In this document: positions 1 through 8,322 of the stretch, piece after piece | How positions within the stretch are numbered: position 1 is the stretch's first letter | Layout of the letters: the number at the start of each line of letters is the position of its first letter | Made by a program: the position numbers and the translations under genes | The notes under the pieces: generated by a model | What the model saw: only the letters and a program-made list of their open reading frames with translations | Databases searched by the model: none | Told to the model about the DNA's origin: nothing | Origin: Janthinobacterium lividum | GTDB lineage: Bacteria; Pseudomonadota; Gammaproteobacteria; Burkholderiales; Burkholderiaceae_D | Direction: 5' to 3' | Length of the DNA: 64,000 nt | Assembly: GCF_034424625.1 (NCBI RefSeq) | Contig: NZ_CP139976.1 | Coordinates: 558,001 to 622,000, forward strand

Positions 1-1
1 G

Positions 2-454
2 CCCGCCATGGCGCGCATCGAGATCACGCAAACCGACGGCATGGCCCGCTTGCAGCGTGTGCCGGCAGCCGTGCGCAGCGTGCCCGTTGCCGTTGCCATA
101 CCCCGTCCGCGCCTGGAAATTGTGAATGGCAATGGCGTGCCTGGCCTGGCCGCCGCACTGGCGCGCAGCCTGGCCGGCGCTCCCGTGCAGGTGGTGCGCC
201 TGGCCAATGAAACCAGCTTCCAGGTGGCGCGCACGCGCGTCGAATACCGGCCCGCGCAGGAGCAGGCGGCGCGCCAGCTGGCCCGCCAGTTGGGGATGCA
301 GGTACAAACCCAGGTGCAGACCCAGGCCGCCGATTGTCCTGTCAGCGAGCTGCGCCTGGTACTGGGGCGCGACCTGAGCGATCCGTCCATGCTGCACCGC
401 TATTATCTGCAGCAGTTGCAGCTGGCGCGCCAGGCGCTGGCGCGGCTCGGTTAA
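2..454 (+). CDS. LytR_C-domain protein, C-terminal part (partial at window start)
   Basis: The reading frame is open to the left edge, and the first ATG (position 8) has no visible ribosome binding site, so this is probably the C-terminal end of a longer protein. About 150 residues are visible. The stretch beginning LEIVNGNGVPGLAAALA, near residue 37, matches the start of LytR_C (LytR/CpsA/Psr C-terminal) domains, which typically open with an 'xxNGxGxxGLA' motif followed by a helix. In related betaproteobacteria this domain ends tetratricopeptide or SPOR-like envelope proteins near pilus (tad) clusters, but nothing upstream is available to test that. A bidirectional terminator follows. Function is not assignable beyond a probable envelope protein. 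Confidence 0.6.
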   Translation, partial: PAMARIEITQTDGMARLQRVPAAVRSVPVAVAIPRPRLEIVNGNGVPGLAAALARSLAGAPVQVVRLANETSFQVARTRVEYRPAQEQAARQLARQLGMQVQTQVQTQAADCPVSELRLVLGRDLSDPSMLHRYYLQQLQLARQALARLG

Positions 455-475
455 CACGCCTCTGTTGATGCAAAA

Positions 476-506
476 GAAACGGCGCCCATGAGGCGCCGTT
501 TTATTT
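476..506. terminator. bidirectional Rho-independent terminator
   Basis: A perfect 9-bp stem (AACGGCGCC at 478-486, GGCGCCGTT at 492-500) with a 5-nt loop is followed by a T-rich run on the plus strand and preceded by A residues. It sits between the LytR_C gene and the convergent PEP-CTERM gene, and its right edge reaches that gene's stop codon, so it can serve both. Confidence 0.85.
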
Positions 507-1507
507 CATGCTGCTGATGATTGTGGTTGGCGGCGCCGCGTAAAAGCCAGGGCCGCCAGTCCCATGCCCAGCAGGAACAGGGTGCCCGGTTCCGGCACGG
601 CCAGGGGATCGATGACGACGATGTCGGTGCGCGTGGACTTGGAAAAGTTCAAGGTATAGCTGCCGGCCGGCAGGGCGAAATTCGAGGTCAGGGAAAACAT
701 CGCAAAGCCATTCGTGAAGGCGCGCCCGGTAGCGGGGTCGTTGGTGCCGGCCGTCATGTTCAGGCTGAACGGATCCAGGCTGCCGACCGTATGGTTGCCG
801 TTGACGTCGCTGCCATTGTTGGCATCGCCATCGGGTGCGAACTGGAAGATCACGCCATCGGCATTCGCGTTCGACAGGCAGCCGACGGGGCTGGCGCTGT
901 TGCAGGAGATATTGAAGATATCCATGATCGACACGTTCGACTTGTCGCCCATGGTCGTCACGCTGGTGCGCAGGTCGCGCCGTCCCATGAAGCTGAAGGT
1001 GATGAAGCCGGCGCTCGACAGGGTCAGGTTGACGGAGCCGGTGAGCGTGTCGCCGGCCGTGGATGTGGCGGCACCGACCGTGTTGCGCTGGGCTTCCGCC
1101 ACGGCGCGCACCGTGGCGCCGCCATTGAGCATGTTGCCGAAGGCATGTGCATCGCCGCGGGCGAACTCCAGGGTGGAACTGGGGCTGGGGGCGTAATTGT
1201 TTTGCGGCAAGCCGCTGCAGCCTCCACCCGAGCACACTTGCAGTACGTCGGCGTTGGCGGCCGGTCCTGTATTGACGGCACGCGGATTGACGGCTACGCC
1301 GCCTTCGAAAAACGCGCTGTCGCTGGCATTGCGATTCGCGCCGGCCAGCGACAGCGCGCCGGCGCTGGTGGTGATGCGGAAATTGTTCAACTCATTGACG
1401 GCCAGGCCGTACGCGCCGGCCTGCGCCTGGCCGCTGGCCAGCAGGCTTGCCGCCGCCAGTGCGCCCAGCCAGCCCAGGGTCTTGCTTCGTGTGTGATCGA
1501 CGTTCAT
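506..1507 (-). CDS. PEP-CTERM sorting domain-containing secreted protein
   Basis: A 333-residue exported protein. Residues 1-30 form a Sec signal peptide ending in SGQAQA. The last 30 residues carry the full PEP-CTERM tripartite signal: VPEPGT near 303, a hydrophobic helix (LFLLGMGLAALAF) and a basic RRR tail. In this family exosortase A removes the tail at the inner membrane, usually in exopolysaccharide-producing bacteria. The middle is low-complexity, Asn/Ser/Gly/Ala-rich beta-type sequence with no enzyme motif; a CSGGGC and two further cysteines could form disulfides. The ATG at 1507 has an AAGAGG ribosome binding site. No exosortase is in the window. Role is probably extracellular matrix or surface; substrate unknown. 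Confidence 0.88.
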   Translation of the reverse strand: MNVDHTRSKTLGWLGALAAASLLASGQAQAGAYGLAVNELNNFRITTSAGALSLAGANRNASDSAFFEGGVAVNPRAVNTGPAANADVLQVCSGGGCSGLPQNNYAPSPSSTLEFARGDAHAFGNMLNGGATVRAVAEAQRNTVGAATSTAGDTLTGSVNLTLSSAGFITFSFMGRRDLRTSVTTMGDKSNVSIMDIFNISCNSASPVGCLSNANADGVIFQFAPDGDANNGSDVNGNHTVGSLDPFSLNMTAGTNDPATGRAFTNGFAMFSLTSNFALPAGSYTLNFSKSTRTDIVVIDPLAVPEPGTLFLLGMGLAALAFTRRRQPQSSAA

Positions 1508-1718
1508 CGCAGCCTCTTATCGTGGTCAGTCTCGAAAAATCCGGGGGACAAAGAATCCAGGATGACTTGCCTGGATTCATCTCGTAGACAGGGATAAGCA
1601 GCTTGCGTGCCACACAAAAAAATCACGTGAAATCAATTGCTTGCGCAAAGCGGACTGAGCTGGCGGAAGCAAAGTGTAAGAAAGGCCGACGCCGCTTGGC
1701 GGGCGGCGCCAGCCAGCC

Positions 1719-2093
1719 TCAGGTGCCCCGGTGATAGCCGAGGTGGCCACCGGAATTGCGTGCGCAGCCGCATCCGATGCGCGCCACTTCCTCGCCCTCC
1801 GTCAATTTCCAGTTGGTAATCGTCGTATGCTGCCAGTCGATGTCGCTTTTCTTGACAGGTTTTACCGTCAGGGTGCGTGCTGCCGCATCCGTGTACTCCA
1901 TCAGCTCCTCATCGTTGGCGATGTCGAAATGGCGGTGGATCAGGGAAATGCCGAAGCGGTCGAGCGCGCCATAGCGTTGCAGCACATCGCGCAGTTCGCG
2001 AAAGCAGGCGAGATCCTCGGGCAGCAGCGGATCGACGGCGGAAATATCGGCAACGGGCTGCCATTGCATGGCGTGGATGTTCAGGCTGTGCAT
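1719..2093 (-). CDS. conserved hypothetical protein, Cys/His-rich C-terminus
   Basis: A 124-residue soluble protein of unknown function. I start it at the ATG at 2093 because an AGGAG ribosome binding site lies just upstream; the frame stays open further upstream without a good start. It has an IHRHFD segment near residue 52 and ends CGCARNSGGHLGYHRGT. The clustered Cys and His residues could bind a metal, but no named domain is recognised. It is divergent from the 2256 gene. No signal peptide or membrane segment is visible. Confidence 0.6.
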   Translation of the reverse strand: MHSLNIHAMQWQPVADISAVDPLLPEDLACFRELRDVLQRYGALDRFGISLIHRHFDIANDEELMEYTDAAARTLTVKPVKKSDIDWQHTTITNWKLTEGEEVARIGCGCARNSGGHLGYHRGT

Positions 2094-2255
2094 GATAGGC
2101 TCCTGTGCCCCATGATGATAGGCCCAGGCTGGCAGAGGGGCGCCGGCACGCCTGGCGAAATACCCATCGTGGCCGCAAAACCGCTGCGGCGCTTGCGCCA
2201 TATCAAAGGTGCGGCACATCGTATCTCGTCCGATCATTGCCCGGTAAAATAGGCC

Positions 2256-2567
2256 ATGGCAAACAAAACCCCCACTTTCCCCGGCGCGCGCACGGGCCGC
2301 GGCCAGGTCCTGGCCGTGCTGCTGTCGAACCGCGACCAGTCCGGCGCCGAGCCGCTGCAAGGCCGCGTCTCCCTGGCCGCCATCGTCAAGGCATTGAAAC
2401 GCAAATATCACTGGCCCATCGAGACGCACAGTTTTCCCGCCAACACGCAGGATGGTCGGGCCAGCTGGGCGACCGTCTACAGCCTGCCGGAAAAGGTCAT
2501 CGACACCGCGCTGGAGGCCGGCGGCCGGGAGTGGCTGGAAAGCCGGGGAGCGGTCGCGCGGCGGTGA
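2256..2567 (+). CDS. small winged-helix-like hypothetical protein
   Basis: A 103-residue basic, cytoplasmic protein. The core (VSLAAIVKALKRKYHWPIET) reads as a helix-turn-helix or winged-helix, followed by a strand-like segment (WATVYSLP) and a C-terminal helix (VIDTALEAGGREWLE). The pattern resembles short DNA-binding domain proteins annotated as 'winged helix domain-containing' in Burkholderiales. That assignment is from secondary-structure impression only, so the DNA-binding role is an inference. The 162-bp divergent spacer to the 2093 gene must hold both promoters. Confidence 0.55.
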   Translation: MANKTPTFPGARTGRGQVLAVLLSNRDQSGAEPLQGRVSLAAIVKALKRKYHWPIETHSFPANTQDGRASWATVYSLPEKVIDTALEAGGREWLESRGAVARR

Positions 2568-2594
2568 ATGCGCCGCCTGCCTTACTCGATCCGT

Positions 2595-2801
2595 TTACTC
2601 GAGCCGGAAGCCGACCTTGAGCGTGACCTGGAAGTGCGCCACCTTGCCGTCGACGATATGTCCCCGCGACTCGGTCACTTCATACCAGTCCATATGCTTG
2701 ACCGTGAGCGCCGCCTTGGCAACGGCATCGCGTATCGCCTGATCGCTGCTCTCGGTCGATGTGCCAACCAGTTCGATCAGCTTGTAAGTGTGTGCGGACA
2801 T
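2595..2801 (-). CDS. dodecin family flavin-binding protein
   Basis: A 68-residue protein with the full dodecin pattern: the N-terminal strand YKLIELVGTS, then S-DQAIRDAV in the helix, a strand with WYEVTESRGHI near residues 40-50, and VAHFQVTLKVGFRLE at the end. Dodecins form hollow dodecamers that store or buffer riboflavin, FMN or FAD; W40 here fits the flavin-stacking Trp of the family. Length matches the usual 65-75. The ATG at 2801 is chosen over an upstream in-frame codon because it reproduces the family N-terminus. It converges with the 2256 gene, 27 bp apart. Confidence 0.9.
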   Translation of the reverse strand: MSAHTYKLIELVGTSTESSDQAIRDAVAKAALTVKHMDWYEVTESRGHIVDGKVAHFQVTLKVGFRLE

Positions 2802-2965
2802 GATGTTTCCCCAGGTAGGCAAGCCAGACATCGGGAGCCTGCATTGCGCAAGCACGTGCTCATCTTGCGCCTAAATGTGCCGGACGTCATTGCGCGGTGC
2901 AGCAACGCGTCAACCTGGATGGCGATGCGTGCCAGTGTTCCGGATGGCTTCCGCGGGCGTGGGAA

Positions 2966-3003
2966 AAGAAAAAAGGGCTACCAGCCGAAGCGGGTAACCC
3001 TTT
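2966..3003 (-). terminator. Rho-independent terminator downstream of tRNA-Thr
   Basis: On the minus strand an imperfect stem (AAGGGTTACCC pairing with GGTAGCCCTT) with a short GC-rich loop is followed by a run of six Ts. It begins about 18 nt past the tRNA 3' end and so terminates the tRNA transcript. Confidence 0.8.
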
Positions 3004-3020
3004 GATTTCCTACTGAATTC

Positions 3021-3096
<76 letters not shown>

Positions 3097-3122
3097 AAAA
3101 ACTGCGCGTTGCGAATTATACG

Positions 3123-3635
3123 CTATTTAATGCGTGTCAGGGTCGGGCGGCCGCCTTTTTTTGGTGGCTCGTCGTCGCCGGGCGTGGCGTTGTCGCGTTG
3201 TTCGGGGGAGCCGGTCGGCACGGACGACAGGGTGGGACCGCTGGCGGCGGGGGCGAGCACCGGTGGCGGGACGTCGGCCGAGGCCGGGCTGTCCGTCGGT
3301 TGCGCGTCCGGGTCATCATTGCCCAGCACGGGCTCGAAGGCCATGCCCTGGCCGTTTTCGTTGGCGTAGATGGCCATCACGTTGTCGACCGGTACGTAGA
3401 TTTCGCGCGAGACGCCGCCAAAGCGGGCGTGGAAGCGGATGGCGTCGTTGTCCATCTTCAGGCCGCTGGTGGCGCCGAAGCTGATATTGAGCACGATTTC
3501 GCCCTTTTTCACGTATTCCATCGGTACCGTGGTGCGCGAATCGACTTTGACCGCGAGATACGGCGTGTAGCCGCTGTCGGTGCACCACTCGTAGATGGCG
3601 CGCAGCATATAAGGTTTGGTTGAGATTTCAGACAT
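3123..3635 (-). CDS. sspB: ClpXP protease specificity-enhancing factor SspB
   Basis: A 170-residue adaptor that tethers ssrA-tagged and other substrates to ClpX for degradation by ClpXP. The globular domain occupies residues 1-100: it opens STKPYMLRAIYEWC and has the family signatures YLAVKVD, VPMEYVKKGEIVLNIS, RFGG and the VPVDNVMAIYANENGQGM segment. Then comes a flexible Pro/Ser/Asp-rich linker, and the end is basic (PPKKGGRPTLTRIK), equivalent to the ClpX-docking tail of other SspB proteins. Downstream of sspA in the same direction, which is the usual arrangement. The ATG at 3635 gives the family N-terminus; its ribosome binding site is weak. Confidence 0.94.
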   Translation of the reverse strand: MSEISTKPYMLRAIYEWCTDSGYTPYLAVKVDSRTTVPMEYVKKGEIVLNISFGATSGLKMDNDAIRFHARFGGVSREIYVPVDNVMAIYANENGQGMAFEPVLGNDDPDAQPTDSPASADVPPPVLAPAASGPTLSSVPTGSPEQRDNATPGDDEPPKKGGRPTLTRIK

Positions 3636-3743
3636 GGTAGGCACTATGAGGCGGGAGCGCCCCCGCAAGGCGGGCGCACCGGTATTTCAATGAAACGATG
3701 GGACAACTATCAATAAAAGAACAAAGAATGACAATTGGCCCAA

Positions 3744-3862
3744 GATGCCCCAGAAAGCGTAGCGAGCAAGCCCGATATCGGCTTCAGTAACGCAGCCGTA
3801 CTTTAGTACGGCGAGTAACGCCAAGTCGAGAGCGGGCTGCGCAGTAGCTTTATGGGGATATC
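3744..3862 (-). repeat. long imperfect hairpin element directly after the sspA stop (copy A of a family)
   Basis: About 119 nt fold back on themselves with two ~57-nt arms. The central perfect part is GCCGTACT (3795-3802), TT, AGTACGGC (3805-3812). It begins right after the sspA stop codon (3863-3865). Read in the sspA direction it contains TACTGCGCAGC, GCGTTACTCGC, GTACGGCTGCG and GCTCGCTACG. The same four boxes occur in the same order after ahcY (48287-48410). There is no T-run, so it is not a plain terminator. Likely a dispersed 3'-UTR or REP-type palindrome. Confidence 0.75.
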
Positions 3863-4474
3863 TTAACGGCGCATGACCTTTTCGGAAGGGGTCAATGCCT
3901 CGATATACGCTGGACGCGAGAAGATGCGTTCGGCGTATTTCATCAGCGGTGCGGCCGTCTTCGACAGTTCGATGCCGTAGTGGTCCAGGCGCCACAGCAG
4001 CGGCGCGACAGCCACGTCGAGCATCGAGAATTCGTCGCCCAGCATGTACTTGTTTTTCAGGAACAGCGGCGCCAGGGTCGTCAGGCGGTCGCGGATTTCC
4101 GCGCGTGCCTTGTCGTGGGCCTTGTCGTTGCTCTTGGCGCGTTCGCTTTCCAGCACGTGCACGTGCACGAACAGTTCTTTTTCGAAATTGAACAGCATCA
4201 GGCGCGCGCGGGCACGCATCAGCGGATCGGCCGGCATCAGTTGCGGATGCGGGAAGCGCTCATCGATGTACTCGTTGATGATGTTCGATTCATACAGGAT
4301 CAGTTCGCGCTCAACCAGGATAGGCACCTGGCCGTACGGATTCATGGTCGAAATGTCTTCCGGTTTGTTGAACAGGTCGACGTCGCGCACTTCGAAGTCC
4401 ATGCCTTTTTCAAACAGGACCAGGCGGCAGCGTTGCGAAAATGGGCAGGTTGTACCCGAATAGAGAACCATCAT
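3863..4474 (-). CDS. sspA: stringent starvation protein A (GST-fold)
   Basis: A 203-residue glutathione-transferase-fold protein that binds RNA polymerase and modulates transcription in starvation and stress. The thioredoxin-like domain is residues 1-80, with YSGTTCPFSQRCRLVLFEKG at the start and the cis-Pro motif QVPILVER plus YESNIINEYIDERFP. The helical domain follows, with a late LGDEFSMLDVAVAPLLWRLDHYGI. These match SspA rather than catalytic GSTs. It lies between petC and sspB on the same strand. An AAGGAAC ribosome binding site precedes the ATG. A second ATG one codon downstream is an equally plausible start. Confidence 0.94.
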   Translation of the reverse strand: MMVLYSGTTCPFSQRCRLVLFEKGMDFEVRDVDLFNKPEDISTMNPYGQVPILVERELILYESNIINEYIDERFPHPQLMPADPLMRARARLMLFNFEKELFVHVHVLESERAKSNDKAHDKARAEIRDRLTTLAPLFLKNKYMLGDEFSMLDVAVAPLLWRLDHYGIELSKTAAPLMKYAERIFSRPAYIEALTPSEKVMRR

Positions 4475-4495
4475 TTTTTATAGTTCCTTAGAAAC

Positions 4496-4527
4496 AAAGG
4501 GGGTGAAGCCGCGAACGGCTCACCCCA
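4496..4527 (-). terminator. hairpin between petC and sspA (weak terminator or attenuator)
   Basis: A strong stem of about 11 bp (GGGGTGA-AGCCG against CGGCT-CACCCC, loop CGAA) lies in the petC-sspA spacer. On the minus strand it is followed by CTTTGTTTC, a poor U-tract. It may partly terminate pet transcription ahead of sspA, or stabilise the petABC mRNA. Confidence 0.5.
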
Positions 4528-4594
4528 GGTCGCTTGTCCACTCATGCGGACAACGCAGAAACAGGCATAAACCGGCCTATGGCCGGCGCCTCAC

Positions 4595-5359
4595 TTATTT
4601 GACTTCCTTCCAGAACGACGCGTTAAGGCGCCATGCCAGCAGAGCAAAGACCGACAGGAACAGCAGCACCCACACGCCCAGGCGCTTGCGTGTTTGCTGT
4701 GCCGGTTCGGCCATCCACTCCATGTAGCCGACCAGGTCGGCTACCGCATTGTCATACTCGATCTTGTTCAACGTACCTGGCTTGACCTGCTCGAAGCCGG
4801 CAAATTTGTGGATCTTCTTGCCAGCTTCGTGCGGATCATTCTCTTCCACGAACTTGGCAGTCTGGACACCTTGCAATTCCCATAATACATGCGGCATGGC
4901 AACATTCGGCACGACCATGTTGTTCCAGCCGGTCGGACGAGTGTCGTCTTTATAGAACGTACGCAGGTAAGTATACAGGTAGTCGCCGCCTGTGCCAGCG
5001 GAAGATGATTTCGCGCGCGAAATTACCGACAAATCCGGCGGTACGACGCCAAAGAAGGCCTTGGCGTCCTGCGGTGCCAGGGCCGTCGTCATCAGGTCGC
5101 CTACTTTATCACCGGAGAACAACAGATTCTCCTTGATCTGGATTTCCGTCAAGCCCAGGTCGCGCAGGCGGTTGTAGCGCATCGACACGGCGGCGTGGCA
5201 ATTCAGGCAATAATTGACGAACAATTTGGCGCCATGTTGCAGCGCTGCCATGTTGGTCTGGCGGTCAGGCGCCTTGTCCAGCGGAAAGCCGCCTTCGCTG
5301 GCGAGAGCCATGGCAGGCACGAGGGCCAGGATGGCGAGCAGTTTTTTTGCAATCTTCAT
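4595..5359 (-). CDS. petC: ubiquinol-cytochrome c reductase, cytochrome c1
   Basis: A 254-residue subunit of the cytochrome bc1 complex, which passes electrons from the Rieske centre to soluble cytochrome c. Signal peptide at residues 1-20, haem-c attachment motif CLNCH at 51-55, the axial Met in the segment NVAMPHVLWE, and a single C-terminal membrane anchor (VWVLLFLSVFALLAW) with a lysine-ended cytoplasmic tail. Domain order and length are typical of proteobacterial c1. It is the third gene of petABC, with a 36-bp gap after petB. The ATG at 5359 starts a standard Sec signal. Confidence 0.96.
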   Translation of the reverse strand: MKIAKKLLAILALVPAMALASEGGFPLDKAPDRQTNMAALQHGAKLFVNYCLNCHAAVSMRYNRLRDLGLTEIQIKENLLFSGDKVGDLMTTALAPQDAKAFFGVVPPDLSVISRAKSSSAGTGGDYLYTYLRTFYKDDTRPTGWNNMVVPNVAMPHVLWELQGVQTAKFVEENDPHEAGKKIHKFAGFEQVKPGTLNKIEYDNAVADLVGYMEWMAEPAQQTRKRLGVWVLLFLSVFALLAWRLNASFWKEVK

Positions 5360-5395
5360 ATGATGTATGTCCTTTGAGCGTGGCGTGAGAGCGGC

Positions 5396-6808
5396 TTAGT
5401 GCGGGTGAAACGTCACACGCGACGGCACGGTCTTGAACTGGCCCATTGCACTCCACCATGGCATCAACAGGAAGAAGCTGAAGTAAATCAGGGTGCACAC
5501 TTGCGACACGATGGTCTTCGCATCCGTTGGCGCCTGGGTCCCGAGGTAGCCGAGGATCAGGAACGACAGGCCGAAGATGGCATAGATGTATTTGTGCCAG
5601 GTCGGACGGTAGCGGATCGATTTCACGGGCGAATGGTCTAACCATGGCAGGAAGGCCAGGATCACGACGGAACCGCCGAAGAACACCACACCCCAGAATT
5701 TCGCATCGAGCACCTGCGGCAGCATGCCGATGATGGCGACGATGGCGATGCCGGCGATGATGGATTTGACGGTCGTCGACAGGCGCGACTTGAGCCAGAT
5801 GAACACCACGTAGGCAGCCACGACACCCATCAGGACGTACATGAAGTCGGCCGTGGTGGCGCGCAGCACCGAGTAGAACGGCGTGAAGTACCAGGTTGGC
5901 GCGATGTGCAGCGGGGTCTTCAGCGAGTCGCCCGGCAGGAAGTTGTTGTATTCCAGGAAGTAGCCGCCCATTTCCGGCGCGAAGAAGACGACGGCGCTGA
6001 AAATGACGAGGAAGATCGATACGCCGAACAGGTCATGCACGGTGTAGTAAGGATGCGAAGGGATCGAATCGAGGGGGTGGCCGTCGGCGCCCAGGTTTTC
6101 CTTCACTTCGATGCCGTCCGGGTTGCTGGAGCCCACTTCATGCAGGGCGATCAAGTGCGCTGCGACCAAGCCCAGCAGTACCAGCGGGATGGCGATCACG
6201 TGGAAGGCGAAGAAGCGGTTCAGGGTGGCGTCGGAAACGACGTAATCGCCGCGGATCCACAGCGACAGGTCAGGGCCGATCAGCGGGATGGCGCCGAACA
6301 GGTTGACGATCACTTGTGCGCCCCAGTATGACATCTGGCCCCATGGCAACAGGTAACCGAAGAACGCTTCGGCCATCAGGCACAGGAAGATGGCGAAACC
6401 GAACAGCCAGATCAGTTCACGTGGCTTGCGGTACGAGCCGTACAGCAGGCCGCGCGTCATGTGCAGGTAGACGATGATGAAGAAGGCGGAGGCGCCCGTC
6501 GAGTGCATGTAGCGCACCAGCCAGCCCCACGGTACTTCGCGCATGATGTACTCGACGGAATTGAAGGCCAGGGCCGCATCCGGTTTGTAGTGCATGGTCA
6601 GGAAGATGCCGGTGACGATCTGCAGCACCAGCACCAGCATGGCCAGCGAACCGAAGATGTACCAGAAGTTGAAGTTTTTCGGGGCGTAGTATTTGCCCCA
6701 TTGATCGTTCCACAGCTTGGTCAGGGGAAAGCGGTCATCGACCCAGCCCAGCGCTTTTTCGGCGACGGGAGCGTCTGCCGGGAACTTCGTTTCTTTGAAA
6801 GCAGCCAT
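5396..6808 (-). CDS. petB: ubiquinol-cytochrome c reductase, cytochrome b
   Basis: A 470-residue integral membrane subunit holding haems bL and bH and both quinone sites of the bc1 complex. Many hydrophobic helices are visible, with the haem-ligand helices [17 protein letters not shown] and [20 protein letters not shown]. The length covers both the N-terminal (haem) and C-terminal domains, as in unsplit proteobacterial cytochrome b. The Qo-site tetrapeptide, normally PEWY, reads PTWY at residues 304-307. I use the ATG at 6808, which lies 2 nt past the petA stop with AAGGCGAGG upstream; an in-frame TTG at 6814 is less likely. Confidence 0.96.
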   Translation of the reverse strand: MAAFKETKFPADAPVAEKALGWVDDRFPLTKLWNDQWGKYYAPKNFNFWYIFGSLAMLVLVLQIVTGIFLTMHYKPDAALAFNSVEYIMREVPWGWLVRYMHSTGASAFFIIVYLHMTRGLLYGSYRKPRELIWLFGFAIFLCLMAEAFFGYLLPWGQMSYWGAQVIVNLFGAIPLIGPDLSLWIRGDYVVSDATLNRFFAFHVIAIPLVLLGLVAAHLIALHEVGSSNPDGIEVKENLGADGHPLDSIPSHPYYTVHDLFGVSIFLVIFSAVVFFAPEMGGYFLEYNNFLPGDSLKTPLHIAPTWYFTPFYSVLRATTADFMYVLMGVVAAYVVFIWLKSRLSTTVKSIIAGIAIVAIIGMLPQVLDAKFWGVVFFGGSVVILAFLPWLDHSPVKSIRYRPTWHKYIYAIFGLSFLILGYLGTQAPTDAKTIVSQVCTLIYFSFFLLMPWWSAMGQFKTVPSRVTFHPH

Positions 6809-6810
6809 GA

Positions 6811-7419
6811 TCAAGCCTCGCCTTTCTCGTCTTTACCTATCAGCAATTTAGTGTCGCTCAGGTACATATGGCGCGGCACTTGCAGGTTGTCCGGCGCCGG
6901 CTTGTTCTTGAACACGCGGCCTGCCATGTCGAAGGTGGAGCCGTGGCAAGGGCACAGGAAGCCGCCTTCCCAGTCATCGGGCAGCGACGGTTGCGGGCCG
7001 GGGGTAAATTTCGAGGAAGGGGAGCAGCCCAGGTGGGTGCAGATGCCGACGGCGACGAGAATTTCAGGCTTGATCGAGCGCGCCTCGTTCATGCAGTACG
7101 GCGGCGTGAATTCGGCGGGATTGCGTTGTGAATTGGCATCGGCGACCTTGCCATCGGTTTGCTTGAGCGACGCGATCATTTCCGGCGTGCGCTTGAGGAT
7201 CCAGACCGGCTTGCCGCGCCATTCGACGGTGCGCATTTCGCCGGGTTGCAAGGTGGTGATGTCTACTTCGACCGGCGCGCCAGCCGCTTTCGCGCGCTCC
7301 GACGGCTGGAAGGTGCTTACCAAGGCTCCCGCGGTTGCCAATCCAACTACACTGCCCGCCGCGCACGTGGCGACGAGCAAGCCGCGACGGCCTGAATCGA
7401 CCTGCTTTTCGTTACTCAT
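6811..7419 (-). CDS. petA: ubiquinol-cytochrome c reductase, Rieske iron-sulfur subunit
   Basis: A 202-residue [2Fe-2S] protein of the bc1 complex. The N-terminus has a Tat-type signal-anchor ([14 protein letters not shown] then a hydrophobic helix to residue 36). The cluster-binding motifs are CTHLGC at 127-132 and CPCHGS at 156-161; the other two cysteines (132 and 158) give the standard disulfide. The soluble domain ends with the usual beta-strands. First gene of the petABC operon, with a tight 2-nt spacing to petB implying translational coupling. Divergent from mscL across a 412-bp spacer. Confidence 0.97.
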   Translation of the reverse strand: MSNEKQVDSGRRGLLVATCAAGSVVGLATAGALVSTFQPSERAKAAGAPVEVDITTLQPGEMRTVEWRGKPVWILKRTPEMIASLKQTDGKVADANSQRNPAEFTPPYCMNEARSIKPEILVAVGICTHLGCSPSSKFTPGPQPSLPDDWEGGFLCPCHGSTFDMAGRVFKNKPAPDNLQVPRHMYLSDTKLLIGKDEKGEA

Positions 7420-7831
7420 GCAAACCCCAATCAGTCAAAATGCGAATCTTTATTATGAGTGGCAGCCGCGAAAAACCCGTCGCCGAAGCTCTTTCCCACT
7501 GTTTGCCGCAACCCGCATCTTTGTACGGTAAAGTGGCAACATCCCTGCGGAACTTCGGCCAATGGCGCAGCCCGTGCCAGTTTCTTGTTGATTATCCGGA
7601 AGTGAAAAAGCCACTTCTGGCAACCGCAAATTATAAGTGAAGCAAACAACGAATAAAACAAAAACGTTGCTTGTACCATAATTTATATACTTTTGCAGGA
7701 GGTGGCTAGTTCTTTCGAACTAGATGCGCACGGCTGTGCCGGAATTGGTCCTGCTGGCAACCACAAGTTGGTGTCCCCAGGAATCAATAGTATGATCGGC
7801 ATGTTTTTATATCTATCCGAAGGAGAAATTC
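7420..7831. other. 412-bp divergent spacer between petA and mscL
   Basis: No convincing gene lies here. It is markedly more AT-rich than the neighbouring genes and must hold the petABC promoter (left part) and the mscL promoter. A perfect 7-bp inverted repeat with a 4-nt loop, CTAGTTC-TTTC-GAACTAG, lies at 7706-7723, just after an AT-rich TTTATATACTTTT stretch; it has no T-run, so it may be mRNA-leader structure or an operator. Short open frames here lack ribosome binding sites. Confidence 0.5.
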
Positions 7832-8281
7832 ATGGCAATGATGAAGGAATTTAAAGAATTTGCAATGAAAGGCAATGTCGTCGATCTGGCGGTCGGTGTC
7901 ATTATCGGCGGCGCCTTCGGCAAGATTGTCGATTCCCTGGTGCAAGACGTGATCATGCCGCCCATCGGCCGCATTTTCGGCGGCCTCGATTTCGCCAATT
8001 ACTATCTGCCCCTGAATGGCCAGGCGACAACGATGACCCTGGTGGAAGCGAAAAAGGCGGGCGCCGTACTGGCCTACGGTAACTTCCTGACCATTTTGCT
8101 CAATTTTGTCATTCTGGCTTTCATCATCTTCCAGATGGTGCGCCTGATGAACAAGGCCCGCCGCAGCGAACCGGTCGCGCCGGCGCCGGCACCGGCCACG
8201 CCGGAAGACATCGTGCTGCTGCGTGAAATCCGCGACTCCCTGCAGCAGAACGCACGCAACAGCAACAATCTGGCAAAATAA
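7832..8281 (+). CDS. mscL: large-conductance mechanosensitive channel MscL
   Basis: A 149-residue inner-membrane channel that opens under strong membrane tension and releases solutes on osmotic downshock. The amphipathic N-terminal helix ([21 protein letters not shown]) runs into TM1, which has the gate motif [17 protein letters not shown]; a periplasmic loop follows, then TM2 ([21 protein letters not shown]) and a cytoplasmic helix after an Ala/Pro-rich linker (APAPAPAT). Length and order match the family. The start has a strong AAGGAG ribosome binding site. A DegQ-like protease gene follows after 41 bp. Confidence 0.97.
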   Translation: MAMMKEFKEFAMKGNVVDLAVGVIIGGAFGKIVDSLVQDVIMPPIGRIFGGLDFANYYLPLNGQATTMTLVEAKKAGAVLAYGNFLTILLNFVILAFIIFQMVRLMNKARRSEPVAPAPAPATPEDIVLLREIRDSLQQNARNSNNLAK

Positions 8282-8322
8282 GTCGTTCCGGCACGGGCCG
8301 GCTGACCTGGGCAGAGAACTGT

